Of a stretch of DNA of 29,541 nt, positions 5,920 through 14,394 are shown in pieces. Position 1 is the first letter of the stretch. Each line of letters opens with the position of its first letter. The notes below the pieces were generated by a model. That model ran no database searches and had not been told where the DNA came from. It saw only the letters and a program-made list of their open reading frames with translations. Both the position numbers and the translations under genes were made by a program. Where the stretch lies: positions 1 through 29,541 of the forward strand of contig SYEI01000364.1 of the NCBI GenBank assembly GCA_005800865.1, read 5' to 3'. The DNA is from Bacteroidota bacterium (lineage in GTDB: Bacteria > Bacteroidota > Bacteroidia > B-17B0 > Aurantibacillaceae).

Positions 5920-8808
5920 ATGGCAAAACCCTATTGGAAATATATACTACTATTTTTCATAAAGATTTCTCTATATGCTCAAAATCCAGTTGCTTTTCAA
6001 ATAACGTCGGAAGAAGGTTTGCCTAATCAAACAATTTATAGCATTATACAAGATGATAGAGGATTTATTTGGTTAGGAACTGATGCTGGATTATATAAAT
6101 ATGACGGCATACGTTATTATGAATACAAGCATCCTTTGCAAAAATCACGTTCATTAACTGGACTCGAAAAGGCGACAGATGGTAAAATATACATGTATAA
6201 TTTTAATGGTCAGATTTTTTATATTGAAAACGACTCTTTAAAATTATTGACTGCTTGGGATAAAGGATCGGTTTCAAACATCTGTATTGACAAAAACAGT
6301 AATCTATGGGTGAGCTATAGCAAAGGCATTACCTCACTATCAAATAAAACTAATAAATGGTCATATTTTGCAACTACCCCTAAATATCCAACAGGTAATT
6401 TCACGCATTCATGTTATATTGATAAAGACAATGTATTTTGGTGTATTGGACCAAAAGGTCTAATTCAAATAGACAATGGGGTTGAAAAGTGTTACCCTTT
6501 AAGTTGGTCTGAGGGCAAAGCATCTGGAGACTATCAACTTACCTATTATAATAAACAAAAATTTATATTCAGTAGAGTTGACGGTGAAATATTTAGATTA
6601 ATGGATGGAAATATAAAGCCTTTTTATTCAAATAATTTAAATCCTATTCTTAAAGATAAAAAAATAACTAGAGTAGAAGAAGATAATCAAGACCGTATTT
6701 GGATATACACTTATAGTGGAATTATAATTTATGACATTAAACATGACACTAGTGAATTGTTGTATGAAGACAAATCTTTTTCTTGCGGAATACAAGATAA
6801 CGAGAATTCTTATTGGTTCAGCACACTTCATGATGGCTTACTCAGAATTCCTGAATTATCAAATAAATTATGGATTATAAAAGATGATGCAAATGGGACT
6901 GCAAAGATTAATAAAATAGTGCGCGCTAAATCTTCAGTGTTTTTTGCTTCAGTTAATGGTAAAATTGGGGAACTAAAATTACATGATAACACCATAAAAA
7001 CAATCTCGCTTGATACTAAATCAGATATTCAATCATTTACTTTAGCAGAAGACAGTCAATCAGTTTTGTTTGGAATTCAAGTGAGTGTTTTTAATTTCAA
7101 GCAAAATAAAACAAAAATCATAAGTGAAAAACTTCCTCCTGCTAAAGATGTTTTACAAATAGGGAATAATTATATTGTTGCAAGTTCAAAAGGCACTTTT
7201 TGGTATTGTCCTGACGAGAATTCAAAAACGGAGGTTTTAAATGAAAAATGGGCAAGATCTATTGCTTACAATAAAATTACAAATCGTTTATGGGTAGCTA
7301 CTAATAGTGGTATTGATGTTTATCAATTTAAAAATAATCATTGGATATATATTACAACGTTGCTTGATGGCATTCAAATTATTTCACTATCTTATAAAAG
7401 TAAATTACATGCTTTAGCATTTAACGGAAATGTTTATGAAATAGAAAACAACAGAATTCCTCATATCCTCACAACTTTAAATCAAAATACAACTAGCTAT
7501 CAATTAAAAGAAAATGATTCCTGTTTATTTGCGGCAACTAATAAAGGGCTTTGGATATATAATTTAAAAAATAAAGAATGGCAACTTAAAAATAGATTAT
7601 CTGGTTTAGCATCAAATACTATAGATGGTTTAGACATTGATTCTGAATATATATGGTTGGCAACTTCAAAAGGTATTCAGCAAATACCATTACATACAAA
7701 TAACAAAATTACGTCTTCAAAAATATATTTAAAAAACATTTCGGTCAATAACTCCATTGTTAATTATAAAAAGCCATTAAATCTAAACTATAAAGATGAG
7801 CTAAAAATAGAATTGAATGCAGTTGCATTAAGCTCCGAAAATCACTTTCAATATGCTTATCGATTAGACACTATCAACTCTTGGATATTTTTGCCAGCAG
7901 AAATAAATCAAATTGAATTGCCCGTTCTCAGTTCTGGCCCCTTTAATTTAGAAATAAAATTAGTAGATCATTTAGGAAAAGATTCCATTAATTCTGTACT
8001 AATTAATGGAACAGTAAACCCTCCGTTTTGGCAAAGGTGGTGGTTTTATCTTATGATTGGGATTACCTGTATATTACTTGCGCTTATTATTTTTAAGCAA
8101 CGCGTAAAAGTTATTCATAAAAAACAATTAAAAGAATTAGAACGTATTAATCTCGAACATCAATTAAAACTATCACAAGAAACTGCATTAAGAGCTCAGA
8201 TGAATCCGCATTTTATATTTAATGTATTAAATTCTATAAAAAGTTATATCTATGATAACGACAAAAAAAAAGCGGCAAGTTATCTTCAACGATTTTCTGA
8301 TTTGGTGCGTAAAATATTAGAACAAAGCTCCATGTCGTGGGTAAAATTAGATGAAGAAATAGAACTATTAAAATTATATATCGAACTAGAGTCGATGCTG
8401 TTTATTGATGAGTTTCAGTATTCTATTCAAATAAATGACAATATCGATACTAGCCACACCGCTCTACCATCCCTTATTTTACAACCCTTTATAGAAAACG
8501 CCTTTAAACATGGGTTAAGGCATAAACTTGGAGAAAAGAAGCTCGATCTACTTTTTGCGATGGATACTACAAACACTGTTTTAAATGTGACGATAACCGA
8601 CAACGGCGTTGGACGAAGTCAATCGAAAATAATTAATGATAGCAATACTAAAAAACATCAATCTTTTTCAACGGATGCCATTAATAAAGTTACTGTTTTA
8701 AATCAAAATCAACCTGGTATTATTGCCATCAATTATTTAGATTTATACAACAACAATCATGAAAGTATTGGCACTTCGGTAGTAATTAAAATTAAATCAA
8801 ATGACTAA
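5920..8808 (+). CDS. LytS-type sensor histidine kinase with beta-propeller sensor
   Basis: Inner membrane sensor, 962 residues from the ATG at 5920. The frame opens at a TTG at 5911, but the ATG gives a clean signal peptide (residues 1-21, ending LYAQ). About 22-600 is a periplasmic two-component-regulator propeller (repeats such as SIIQDDRGFIWLGTDAGL, NRLWVATNSGIDVY and YIWLATSKGIQQI). About 605-695 is the Y_Y_Y domain, and 708-726 is the single membrane helix. The cytosolic part is a His_kinase domain of the LytS family, with phospho-acceptor His764 in QMNPHFIFNVLNSI. The ATPase domain has its N box around Asn860 (ILQPFIENAFKHG) and a DNGVG glycine box. The response regulator gene overlaps its last 8 bases, so the pair is translationally coupled. 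The ligand is unknown; the adjacent T9SS LamG gene is a candidate target. Confidence 0.92.
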   Translation: MAKPYWKYILLFFIKISLYAQNPVAFQITSEEGLPNQTIYSIIQDDRGFIWLGTDAGLYKYDGIRYYEYKHPLQKSRSLTGLEKATDGKIYMYNFNGQIFYIENDSLKLLTAWDKGSVSNICIDKNSNLWVSYSKGITSLSNKTNKWSYFATTPKYPTGNFTHSCYIDKDNVFWCIGPKGLIQIDNGVEKCYPLSWSEGKASGDYQLTYYNKQKFIFSRVDGEIFRLMDGNIKPFYSNNLNPILKDKKITRVEEDNQDRIWIYTYSGIIIYDIKHDTSELLYEDKSFSCGIQDNENSYWFSTLHDGLLRIPELSNKLWIIKDDANGTAKINKIVRAKSSVFFASVNGKIGELKLHDNTIKTISLDTKSDIQSFTLAEDSQSVLFGIQVSVFNFKQNKTKIISEKLPPAKDVLQIGNNYIVASSKGTFWYCPDENSKTEVLNEKWARSIAYNKITNRLWVATNSGIDVYQFKNNHWIYITTLLDGIQIISLSYKSKLHALAFNGNVYEIENNRIPHILTTLNQNTTSYQLKENDSCLFAATNKGLWIYNLKNKEWQLKNRLSGLASNTIDGLDIDSEYIWLATSKGIQQIPLHTNNKITSSKIYLKNISVNNSIVNYKKPLNLNYKDELKIELNAVALSSENHFQYAYRLDTINSWIFLPAEINQIELPVLSSGPFNLEIKLVDHLGKDSINSVLINGTVNPPFWQRWWFYLMIGITCILLALIIFKQRVKVIHKKQLKELERINLEHQLKLSQETALRAQMNPHFIFNVLNSIKSYIYDNDKKKAASYLQRFSDLVRKILEQSSMSWVKLDEEIELLKLYIELESMLFIDEFQYSIQINDNIDTSHTALPSLILQPFIENAFKHGLRHKLGEKKLDLLFAMDTTNTVLNVTITDNGVGRSQSKIINDSNTKKHQSFSTDAINKVTVLNQNQPGIIAINYLDLYNNNHESIGTSVVIKIKSND

Positions 8809-9565
8809 ACTTAAAGCGATAATCATCGACGATTCGCCTCAGGCTCGAAAATTACTTTTAATGATGTTAGAGGAACATTCAAATGACTTAGAAGTAATTG
8901 GTGAAGCTGAGCAAGCCACGCAGGGTTTAGACTTGATAAAGCAGCATCATCCGGATGTGGTGTTTTTAGATATTGAAATGCCCGGAAAATCGGGCATACA
9001 ATTAGCTGAACAATTACTAATTGAGAAAATAAATCCAGCAATTGTTTTTACAACAGCGTATAACGATTATGCTTTAAAGGCATTTCGATTAAGTGCAATT
9101 GATTATTTATTAAAACCAATCAATGAAAATCATTTAGAAGAAGCCATTGAGAAAATAAAAAAATTACATCCGAAAGCGGAAGAAGAAAAAAAATTAAAAA
9201 CTTTTATAGATAATTACGACGATCAACTTCCTAAAACACTGAGCATTCCTTCGGCCTCAGGATATATTTTTATTAAGATTAATGAGATACAATATATAAA
9301 AGCAGATGGATCATACACTCACATTTATTCTTCATCAGAAAAAGCAATTACGGTTTCTAAAAATTTAAAATATTTTGAAACAGCACTTGAAGGGTATTCT
9401 CAATTTGTGAGAGTTCACCGCAGTTATTTGATTAATATTTTTCAGATGAAAAAATTTGACAAACAAAATCGTGGCGAAATTGTGATGAATGATGGTGTTT
9501 TAATAGATTTAGCTAGAGAAAAGCGGGAGGACTTTTTTAATGCCGTAGAAAAATTTATGCTTTAA
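8801..9565 (+). CDS. LytTR-family response regulator
   Basis: A 254-residue cytosolic DNA-binding protein. The receiver domain (1-120) has the acidic pair Asp10/Asp11, phospho-acceptor Asp57 in VVFLDIEMPG, Thr84/Thr85 and Lys105 in LLKPI. A short linker leads to a LytTR domain (about 145-252: IFIKINEIQYIKADGSYTHIY, FVRVHRSYLIN), which binds direct repeats rather than palindromes in characterised members. Its ATG lies inside the last codons of the sensor kinase (8-base overlap), so the two form a dedicated pair. Target genes cannot be read from the sequence. Confidence 0.94.
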   Translation: MTKLKAIIIDDSPQARKLLLMMLEEHSNDLEVIGEAEQATQGLDLIKQHHPDVVFLDIEMPGKSGIQLAEQLLIEKINPAIVFTTAYNDYALKAFRLSAIDYLLKPINENHLEEAIEKIKKLHPKAEEEKKLKTFIDNYDDQLPKTLSIPSASGYIFIKINEIQYIKADGSYTHIYSSSEKAITVSKNLKYFETALEGYSQFVRVHRSYLINIFQMKKFDKQNRGEIVMNDGVLIDLAREKREDFFNAVEKFML

Positions 9566-9593
9566 TTTTTTAATTTAATCTTATTTGTTTTCT

Positions 9594-9622
9594 AAAATCA
9601 TTTTAATTACAGTGATTTTTTG
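9594..9622 (+). terminator. Possible weak terminator after the LytTR gene
   Basis: AAAATCA and TGATTTT can pair around a 12-base loop, and the right arm runs into further T residues. The stem is AT-rich and short, so this is only a possibility. Confidence 0.35.
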
Positions 9623-9736
9623 GCATTTATCGATTTAGATAATTTTTATGTGGTGTAAATGAGTTTTCTTTTTTAAGAGCCACAAACTCAAACGCGTCAT
9701 TCACAAAACGCTTTTTTTTAGCCTACAGTTATATTT

Positions 9737-9744
9737 TAGATTTG
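9737..9744 (+). promoter_or_regulatory. -7 box (TAGATTTG) of the LamG protein gene
   Basis: An exact TAnnTTTG match, with a predicted transcription start near 9748 and an A-rich leader of about 20 bases to the ATG at 9769. The -33 area is a T run without a clear TTG. The box overlaps the upstream TTG that could open the frame, which supports the ATG start. Confidence 0.45.
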
Positions 9745-9768
9745 TGTAAAATTATAAAATCTAAAAAA

Positions 9769-11946
9769 ATGATCAAAAAATTACTTTTAGTAGCGGCCAT
9801 ATTAGGATGTATACAAACAAAAACGAAAGCACAAGCGGGGGCAGCATTAAGTTTTGATGGCACTAATGATTACATTACTATACCAGCCGTATATTCAAAT
9901 GAATACACGATTGAGGCTTGGGTTAAATTAAATTCACTAGCCAATAGAAACATTATAGCAGGAACAAACTCATCAGGCCCTTCTCTTTTTTTATCTAATT
10001 GTTTACGTGTAAATTCTGCCGGTTTATTCGAGCATTATACTTATGATGGTGCTGCCAAAACTTTACAAAGCTCCGTGACGATAACTGCTGGAACTTGGTA
10101 TCATGTTGCAATTAGTGCCAAAAGCAACGGTGTTATGAAAATAGTAGTAAATGGAAACGAAACCATCTCAACATTTTCAGTTGGTACGCTTTGGACCGGC
10201 TTAACATCTTTTAGATTAGGGCAAAATACGTTAGGTAATTTTAATTATTTTAATGGAAGTATGGATGAGTTTAGAGTATGGAACCGCCAATTGTGTATAG
10301 ACGAGATTTTAAATAATAAAGACGGTGAAATATTAACTACTGCGCCTGGTCTTACTACTAATATGCATTTTAATCAAGGTTTATCTGGTGGCGGTAACTC
10401 AACTGTGACTTCGGCCCTTGATGATTCAGGCTTTAATCGAAATGGAACATTAACTAATTTTACATTGTCAGGTACTGCTTCCAACTGGGTTGCCCCTGGT
10501 GCAGTTACTTCAGGAGTTGCTGTTACTTCTTTTGCTTTGCCTACAGTTAGTGTCACCCCATCAGCTACACTCGTTTGTGGTGGAGCTCAAAATACATTTA
10601 CAGCAAGTGGTGCGTTTAATTATAGTTGGTCAAGTTCATTTCCCGGTCAAACAAACACTGCAACCAATATTTACACAATCACAACTGCTAATGTCCCTGG
10701 TAATTGGAATGTACAAGTATTTGGAACTGATGTAAACGGTTGTTATGCTCCTGCGCAGGTTGTTACCTTTAGCACGGTAAACACCCCGGTTTTATCAAAC
10801 GATTTGGGATACTTTTGCTCAGGTAGTAGTTATACTATTTCTCCTACAGTAGCTATCGGTGGTCCGATAACTTCCTATACTTATAGCACAGGTTCAAGTG
10901 TTTTTTCACCAACAAGCACTACAACGTACACGGTAATTGGTGCTAATGCTTTAGGTTGCGTGTCGGGTGTGGCAACAGGTACGGTTGAGGTTTGTGGTGC
11001 AAGTGGAAGTTCATTAAACATGAATGGAACAGATGATGTATTAAATACTGGTATATTATATAGTGATTTTACAAACAGCTGGACCTTTGAATGTTGGGCA
11101 AAAAGTCCAAGTACTCCAACTAGTGGCAAATTTAATGGTCCAATGTATGGCGCAAACATGGGTATTGTTTGGGACCATAATACTCTTATTTATAGAGGAA
11201 GCGCAACAGTACAAGATGCTTCAAATAATTTTTATGGTGCTTCATTCGGCTCTTTATTAGCAAATACTTGGTATCACTTAGCAGCAACGTATGATGGGAC
11301 GGTTTTAAAAGCCTATAAAAATGGTGTATTAACTTCATCTGTAACTACTTTGGGCGGGTTGTCCGCAGCTTCAGGCGGTTTGACTTTTGGTAAACATCCA
11401 ACCCTTAGCCAATTTTGGGACGGAACAATAGATGATGCTAGAGTTTGGACAGTTGCTAGAACTTGTAATGAGATTAATCAAAATATGAATATAGAATTAA
11501 CAGGAAACCAAATAGGATTAAAAGCGTATTATAAATTTAATGAAGGAACTCCTACGGCTAATAATACAAGTATTACCTCAACATCTGATGCTTCTGGAAA
11601 TAATTACAATTGTTCTTTAGCAGGATTTACAAGAAATGGAGCAACTTCCAATTATCTGGTTGGTGCCCCATTTAATAACACATTAAATCCATTATGTTTA
11701 ACAACTGGTATTAATGAAATAAATACAACAAATCCATTTATAATTTATCCAAACCCAACTTCAACTATTTTAAACATTGAAGTAAAAGAACAAGCACAAA
11801 TTTCTATTGTAAATGTTTTAGGCGATGTTGTTTTAACACAAACAATTAATGGTTTAAGTAAAATTGATGTGAGCAGCTTAAAATCAGGCGTTTATTTTAT
11901 TCAAGATTCAAAATCTGGTAAAGCCATTAAGTTTATTAAAGAGTAG
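9769..11946 (+). CDS. T9SS-exported protein with two LamG-like domains
   Basis: A 725-residue secreted or surface protein. The frame opens at a TTG at 9742, but the ATG at 9769 gives a normal signal peptide (residues 1-22, MIKKLLLVAAILGC to TKAQ). Two concanavalin A/LamG-like domains lie at about 26-180 (ALSFDGTNDYITI, YTIEAWVKL, MDEFRVWNRQL) and 415-567 (SLNMNGTDDVLN, WTFECWAKS, IDDARVWTVAR). Between them is an Ig/PKD-like stretch rich in Ser, Thr and Val with paired cysteines. From about 655 comes a type A T9SS sorting domain (IIYPNPTSTILNIEV, SIVNVLGD, LKSGVYFIQ), so it should cross the outer membrane through the T9SS, whose machinery is not in this window. LamG domains bind glycans or protein ligands; the ligand here is unknown. 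It lies 203 bases after the LytTR regulator gene. Confidence 0.88.
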   Translation: MIKKLLLVAAILGCIQTKTKAQAGAALSFDGTNDYITIPAVYSNEYTIEAWVKLNSLANRNIIAGTNSSGPSLFLSNCLRVNSAGLFEHYTYDGAAKTLQSSVTITAGTWYHVAISAKSNGVMKIVVNGNETISTFSVGTLWTGLTSFRLGQNTLGNFNYFNGSMDEFRVWNRQLCIDEILNNKDGEILTTAPGLTTNMHFNQGLSGGGNSTVTSALDDSGFNRNGTLTNFTLSGTASNWVAPGAVTSGVAVTSFALPTVSVTPSATLVCGGAQNTFTASGAFNYSWSSSFPGQTNTATNIYTITTANVPGNWNVQVFGTDVNGCYAPAQVVTFSTVNTPVLSNDLGYFCSGSSYTISPTVAIGGPITSYTYSTGSSVFSPTSTTTYTVIGANALGCVSGVATGTVEVCGASGSSLNMNGTDDVLNTGILYSDFTNSWTFECWAKSPSTPTSGKFNGPMYGANMGIVWDHNTLIYRGSATVQDASNNFYGASFGSLLANTWYHLAATYDGTVLKAYKNGVLTSSVTTLGGLSAASGGLTFGKHPTLSQFWDGTIDDARVWTVARTCNEINQNMNIELTGNQIGLKAYYKFNEGTPTANNTSITSTSDASGNNYNCSLAGFTRNGATSNYLVGAPFNNTLNPLCLTTGINEINTTNPFIIYPNPTSTILNIEVKEQAQISIVNVLGDVVLTQTINGLSKIDVSSLKSGVYFIQDSKSGKAIKFIKE

Positions 11947-11970
11947 TTTTTATTTTTAAACAATAGAGAG

Positions 11971-12008
11971 CGCTTGTCGGAATTTTTTCGGCAAGCGTTT
12001 TTGTTTTT
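11971..12008 (+). terminator. Rho-independent terminator after the LamG gene
   Basis: A 9-bp stem CGCTTGTCG/CGGCAAGCG (one T-G pair) closes a loop of about 9 bases and is followed by TTTTTGTTTTT. Confidence 0.88.
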
Positions 12009-12060
12009 AATACAATCCTAAAATTGTAAAGGTGAAATCTGATTTTTATAGTTTATATTT

Positions 12061-12074
12061 ATGACAATTATCAT
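12061..12074 (+). promoter_or_regulatory. Fnr/Crp-type operator (ATGAC-AATT-ATCAT) before the universal stress gene
   Basis: A near-palindrome centred at 12067.5 with the same AATT core and TGA/TCA arms as the site at 3396-3415; only one pair breaks the symmetry. Its centre lies 29.5 bases before the TAAATTTG box at 12097, exactly the spacing seen at yiaA. The promoter has no -33 TTG, consistent with activator dependence. Confidence 0.6.
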
Positions 12075-12096
12075 ATACAAGGCATTAATACCTTAT

Positions 12097-12104
12097 TAAA
12101 TTTG
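12097..12104 (+). promoter_or_regulatory. -7 box (TAAATTTG) of the universal stress gene
   Basis: An exact TAnnTTTG match with predicted start of transcription near 12108 and a leader of about 34 bases. It lacks a TTG at -33; the Fnr-like site sits near -41. Confidence 0.55.
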
Positions 12105-12141
12105 ATTGGAGTAATTCGCTTAACCCATTAATATTAAAGCC

Positions 12142-12972
12142 ATGAATAAAATTTTAGTTCCTTGCGACTTTTCAGATACATCAAAAAACGCATTAAACTA
12201 TGCGATTGAATTTGCTAAGAATTTATCGGCCGATGTACTATTACTACATGTAGCTCAACTACCTGTTATGAATTCAGAATTTGGTTTAACCAGTTATTCT
12301 ATCCCTAACAATAATGCTGATAACAAAGCATTATTAGAAGAATTAGCTGCAAAAATAAAACAGGAACATTCCACCATTACTAACATTACGTGTTATGCAG
12401 AAATTGGCAATGCTAACGATGTAATTGTAGAATACAGTAAAAATTACGACATCACTTTTACAGTGATGGGCATTAGTGGGCACGGCAATAAATTAATGAA
12501 AGTCTTTTTAGGAAGTACTGCCGTAAATGTTTCTAAAGAAACAACGACACCTTTAATTATTGTGCCACCAGATGCGAGCTACAAAAAAATTGAAAATATC
12601 GCTTTTGCTTGCGACTACGACGAACATATTGAAAAAAACACCTCTCTATTACAAGTAAAAGCACTAAACAGTATTTTAGGCGCTACATTAAATGTATTGC
12701 ATGTCGTTCCCGAAAATCACAATTTAAATTTTAAAGAATCACACATTGATTCATTTGTGGAACATTCTTTAGAAACTGCTACACATAAAACATTTATCAT
12801 AACTGATAATGATGTAAGCGAAGGTTTATTAGAATTTGTGGAATACCACGATATTGATGCCATCATTATTGAACCAAAAAAACATTCTTTTTTTCACAAT
12901 CTATTTTTCCCGAGCATCACAAATGAAGTAGCATTTAATAGCCCCGTGCCAGTAATAACAATACACGGCTAA
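12142..12972 (+). CDS. Tandem-domain universal stress protein (UspA family)
   Basis: A cytosolic protein of 276 residues made of two Usp domains. Domain 1 (1 to about 147) starts KILVPCDFSDTSKNALNYAIEFA and ends with a glycine-rich nucleotide-loop-like segment, SGHGNKLMKVFLGSTA, followed by PLIIVPP. Its glycine spacing is not the textbook G-2x-G-9x-G(S/T), so ATP binding is uncertain. Domain 2 (about 150-276: KIENIAFACDYD, then DIDAIIIEPKKHSFFHNLFFPS) has lost the glycine loop. This is usual for the second half of Bacteroidota tandem Usps. Such proteins help survival in stress, starvation or low oxygen, but their molecular action is unclear. The promoter carries an Fnr-like site at the class II position. 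The last 4 bases overlap the convergent DUF418 gene. Confidence 0.93.
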   Translation: MNKILVPCDFSDTSKNALNYAIEFAKNLSADVLLLHVAQLPVMNSEFGLTSYSIPNNNADNKALLEELAAKIKQEHSTITNITCYAEIGNANDVIVEYSKNYDITFTVMGISGHGNKLMKVFLGSTAVNVSKETTTPLIIVPPDASYKKIENIAFACDYDEHIEKNTSLLQVKALNSILGATLNVLHVVPENHNLNFKESHIDSFVEHSLETATHKTFIITDNDVSEGLLEFVEYHDIDAIIIEPKKHSFFHNLFFPSITNEVAFNSPVPVITIHG

Positions 12973-14285
12973 TCGTTAAAGCCTTTTCCATATGTTAGTC
13001 GTTTCCACAACCACTCCAAAGGTCCCATTTTAAAGAAGCGAAGATAAATAGTGGAATATGTAATTTGGATAATCCATATACATACAACAAAAAGTAACAA
13101 CCCTTTGGTATCATATTCTCCATAATGATTTAATCCAAAACCAAAAAAGTACAAGGAACATAAAATAGTCTGCATGATATAATTAGTTAATGCCATGCGG
13201 CCAACATTAGCAAACAAAGCTAAAAATGATTTTAACCAATTCACTCTGCATAATAGTAATATAGCAGAGGCATAACTCACCGTTAAAACTATTCGTCCTA
13301 CACCACCAACATGATTGATACTAAAAATTCTAGTTTCCAAGGCGTGTATTAATTCAGATTGTGTATAAACCATATTTAATGCTGACATACCACATAATAT
13401 AATTCCAATAGGAATTCCTATAAATACAAGTCCTCTGTAAACGTTAACATGAATTCTTCCTTGAAAAAATCCAAATTTAAACAAGGCCATTCCTAATAAA
13501 ATAGTTGCAAATGATTCCCACATCGCCATAAAAAACTCTTGAGTATGATAGGGCACTAACTCTTCTGCATTTTTTAAAAACAGATTAGAATAATCTGATT
13601 TCATTTTAATTTCTCTTTCATAAATACTTTCAGTAACGTTATGAATATGATTTTTGGAAAACGGTAAAAAACCACCTAATGTTTCTTTAAAACCATCATA
13701 AGCTGTCCTCTGCTCTTCACTAATTACTTTGTTTTCATTCAATAATTTTTCAGCTGCTTTATATTCTAAGTATGTATCTTTCCGATCTAAAAAGGGACTG
13801 CCGCTAACATATATGGTAACCGATAAAATTAGTAATGACATAAACAACAAATTACGAGGTTTCATCGTACGAAATGCAAATGCAAAAATACCACACATGG
13901 CATATTCATATAGCACATCTCCACCCCACAGCAATACATAAGCATCTACCAAGCCAAAAAACAACAACCATGTCATTCGCTTAAAATACAAATCTGCAAC
14001 TTGTAAAGAGTTATCATTTTTATTTTCGATAAACAGCATCAAGCCTGCTCCAAACAATAAGGTAAACAAGCCTCGCATTTTGCCATCAAATAATATCATA
14101 CTGGTTTTAAAAATAATACCATTGGCAGTTGCTTCACCTTTTAACGCATCATGCCAAAACAGAAAAAATTCGTGTGTAGAAAAACCTGGAATATTCATTA
14201 ATAAAATGCCCAACACGGCAACGCCACGCATCACATCCATAGCTTGAATTCTGTTGTTTAAATTAACGGCGGTGATTATTGACAT
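12969..14285 (-). CDS. DUF418-family (YeiB-like) membrane protein
   Basis: A 438-residue inner membrane protein. The N-terminus has the family hallmark RIQAMDVMRGVAVLGILLMN, resembling the start of membrane acyltransferases, followed by several helices and the conserved GKMRGLFTLLFGAGLMLF. A polar insert spans about 165-240. The C-terminal DUF418 domain (about 290-430) contains NVGRMALTNYIMQT and ends GPLEWLWKRLTYGK, the usual family ending. No biochemical function is established for YeiB/DUF418; transport or membrane acyl transfer has been suggested for the fold. It is transcribed divergently from alkB, with its own TTG-N20-TACGTTTT promoter. Confidence 0.92.
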   Translation of the reverse strand: MSIITAVNLNNRIQAMDVMRGVAVLGILLMNIPGFSTHEFFLFWHDALKGEATANGIIFKTSMILFDGKMRGLFTLLFGAGLMLFIENKNDNSLQVADLYFKRMTWLLFFGLVDAYVLLWGGDVLYEYAMCGIFAFAFRTMKPRNLLFMSLLILSVTIYVSGSPFLDRKDTYLEYKAAEKLLNENKVISEEQRTAYDGFKETLGGFLPFSKNHIHNVTESIYEREIKMKSDYSNLFLKNAEELVPYHTQEFFMAMWESFATILLGMALFKFGFFQGRIHVNVYRGLVFIGIPIGIILCGMSALNMVYTQSELIHALETRIFSINHVGGVGRIVLTVSYASAILLLCRVNWLKSFLALFANVGRMALTNYIMQTILCSLYFFGFGLNHYGEYDTKGLLLFVVCIWIIQITYSTIYLRFFKMGPLEWLWKRLTYGKGFND

Positions 14286-14303
14286 AAGAATGCTTTATTA
14301 AAT

Positions 14304-14334
14304 AAAACGTAAGTTATAAATAAAAATTGTTCAA
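14304..14334 (-). promoter_or_regulatory. Promoter of the DUF418 gene (TTG-N20-TACGTTTT)
   Basis: On the minus strand TTG (14334-14332) and TACGTTTT (14311-14304, 7 of 8 to TAnnTTTG with the fixed bases) are exactly 20 bases apart. Predicted transcription start is near 14300, with a leader of about 15 bases. Confidence 0.55.
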
Positions 14335-14353
14335 CGATTAAAAGATGTGACAT

Positions 14354-14384
14354 TTGACTAAACTTGAAAAAACATCTATTTTTA
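14354..14384 (+). promoter_or_regulatory. Promoter of alkB (TTG-N20-TATTTTTA)
   Basis: TTG (14354-14356) and TATTTTTA (14377-14384) are 20 bases apart. The predicted start is near 14388, just before the ATG at 14395, so the leader is very short. It lies back to back with the DUF418 promoter. Confidence 0.5.
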
Positions 14385-14394
14385 CAATCCAACC

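Noticed and set aside
9742..9768. TTG start for the LamG protein
   Set aside because: It falls inside the TAGATTTG box, and the nine extra residues spoil an otherwise normal signal peptide that starts at the ATG at 9769.
10374..11260. Several short open frames on both strands within the LamG gene
   Set aside because: They are shadows of a low-complexity Ser/Thr/Val-rich coding region, with no start context or recognisable domain.
12142..12972. ATP-binding universal stress protein
   Set aside because: The first domain has a glycine-rich loop, but its spacing does not fit G-2x-G-9x-G(S/T) cleanly, and the second domain has lost the loop. ATP binding is left open.
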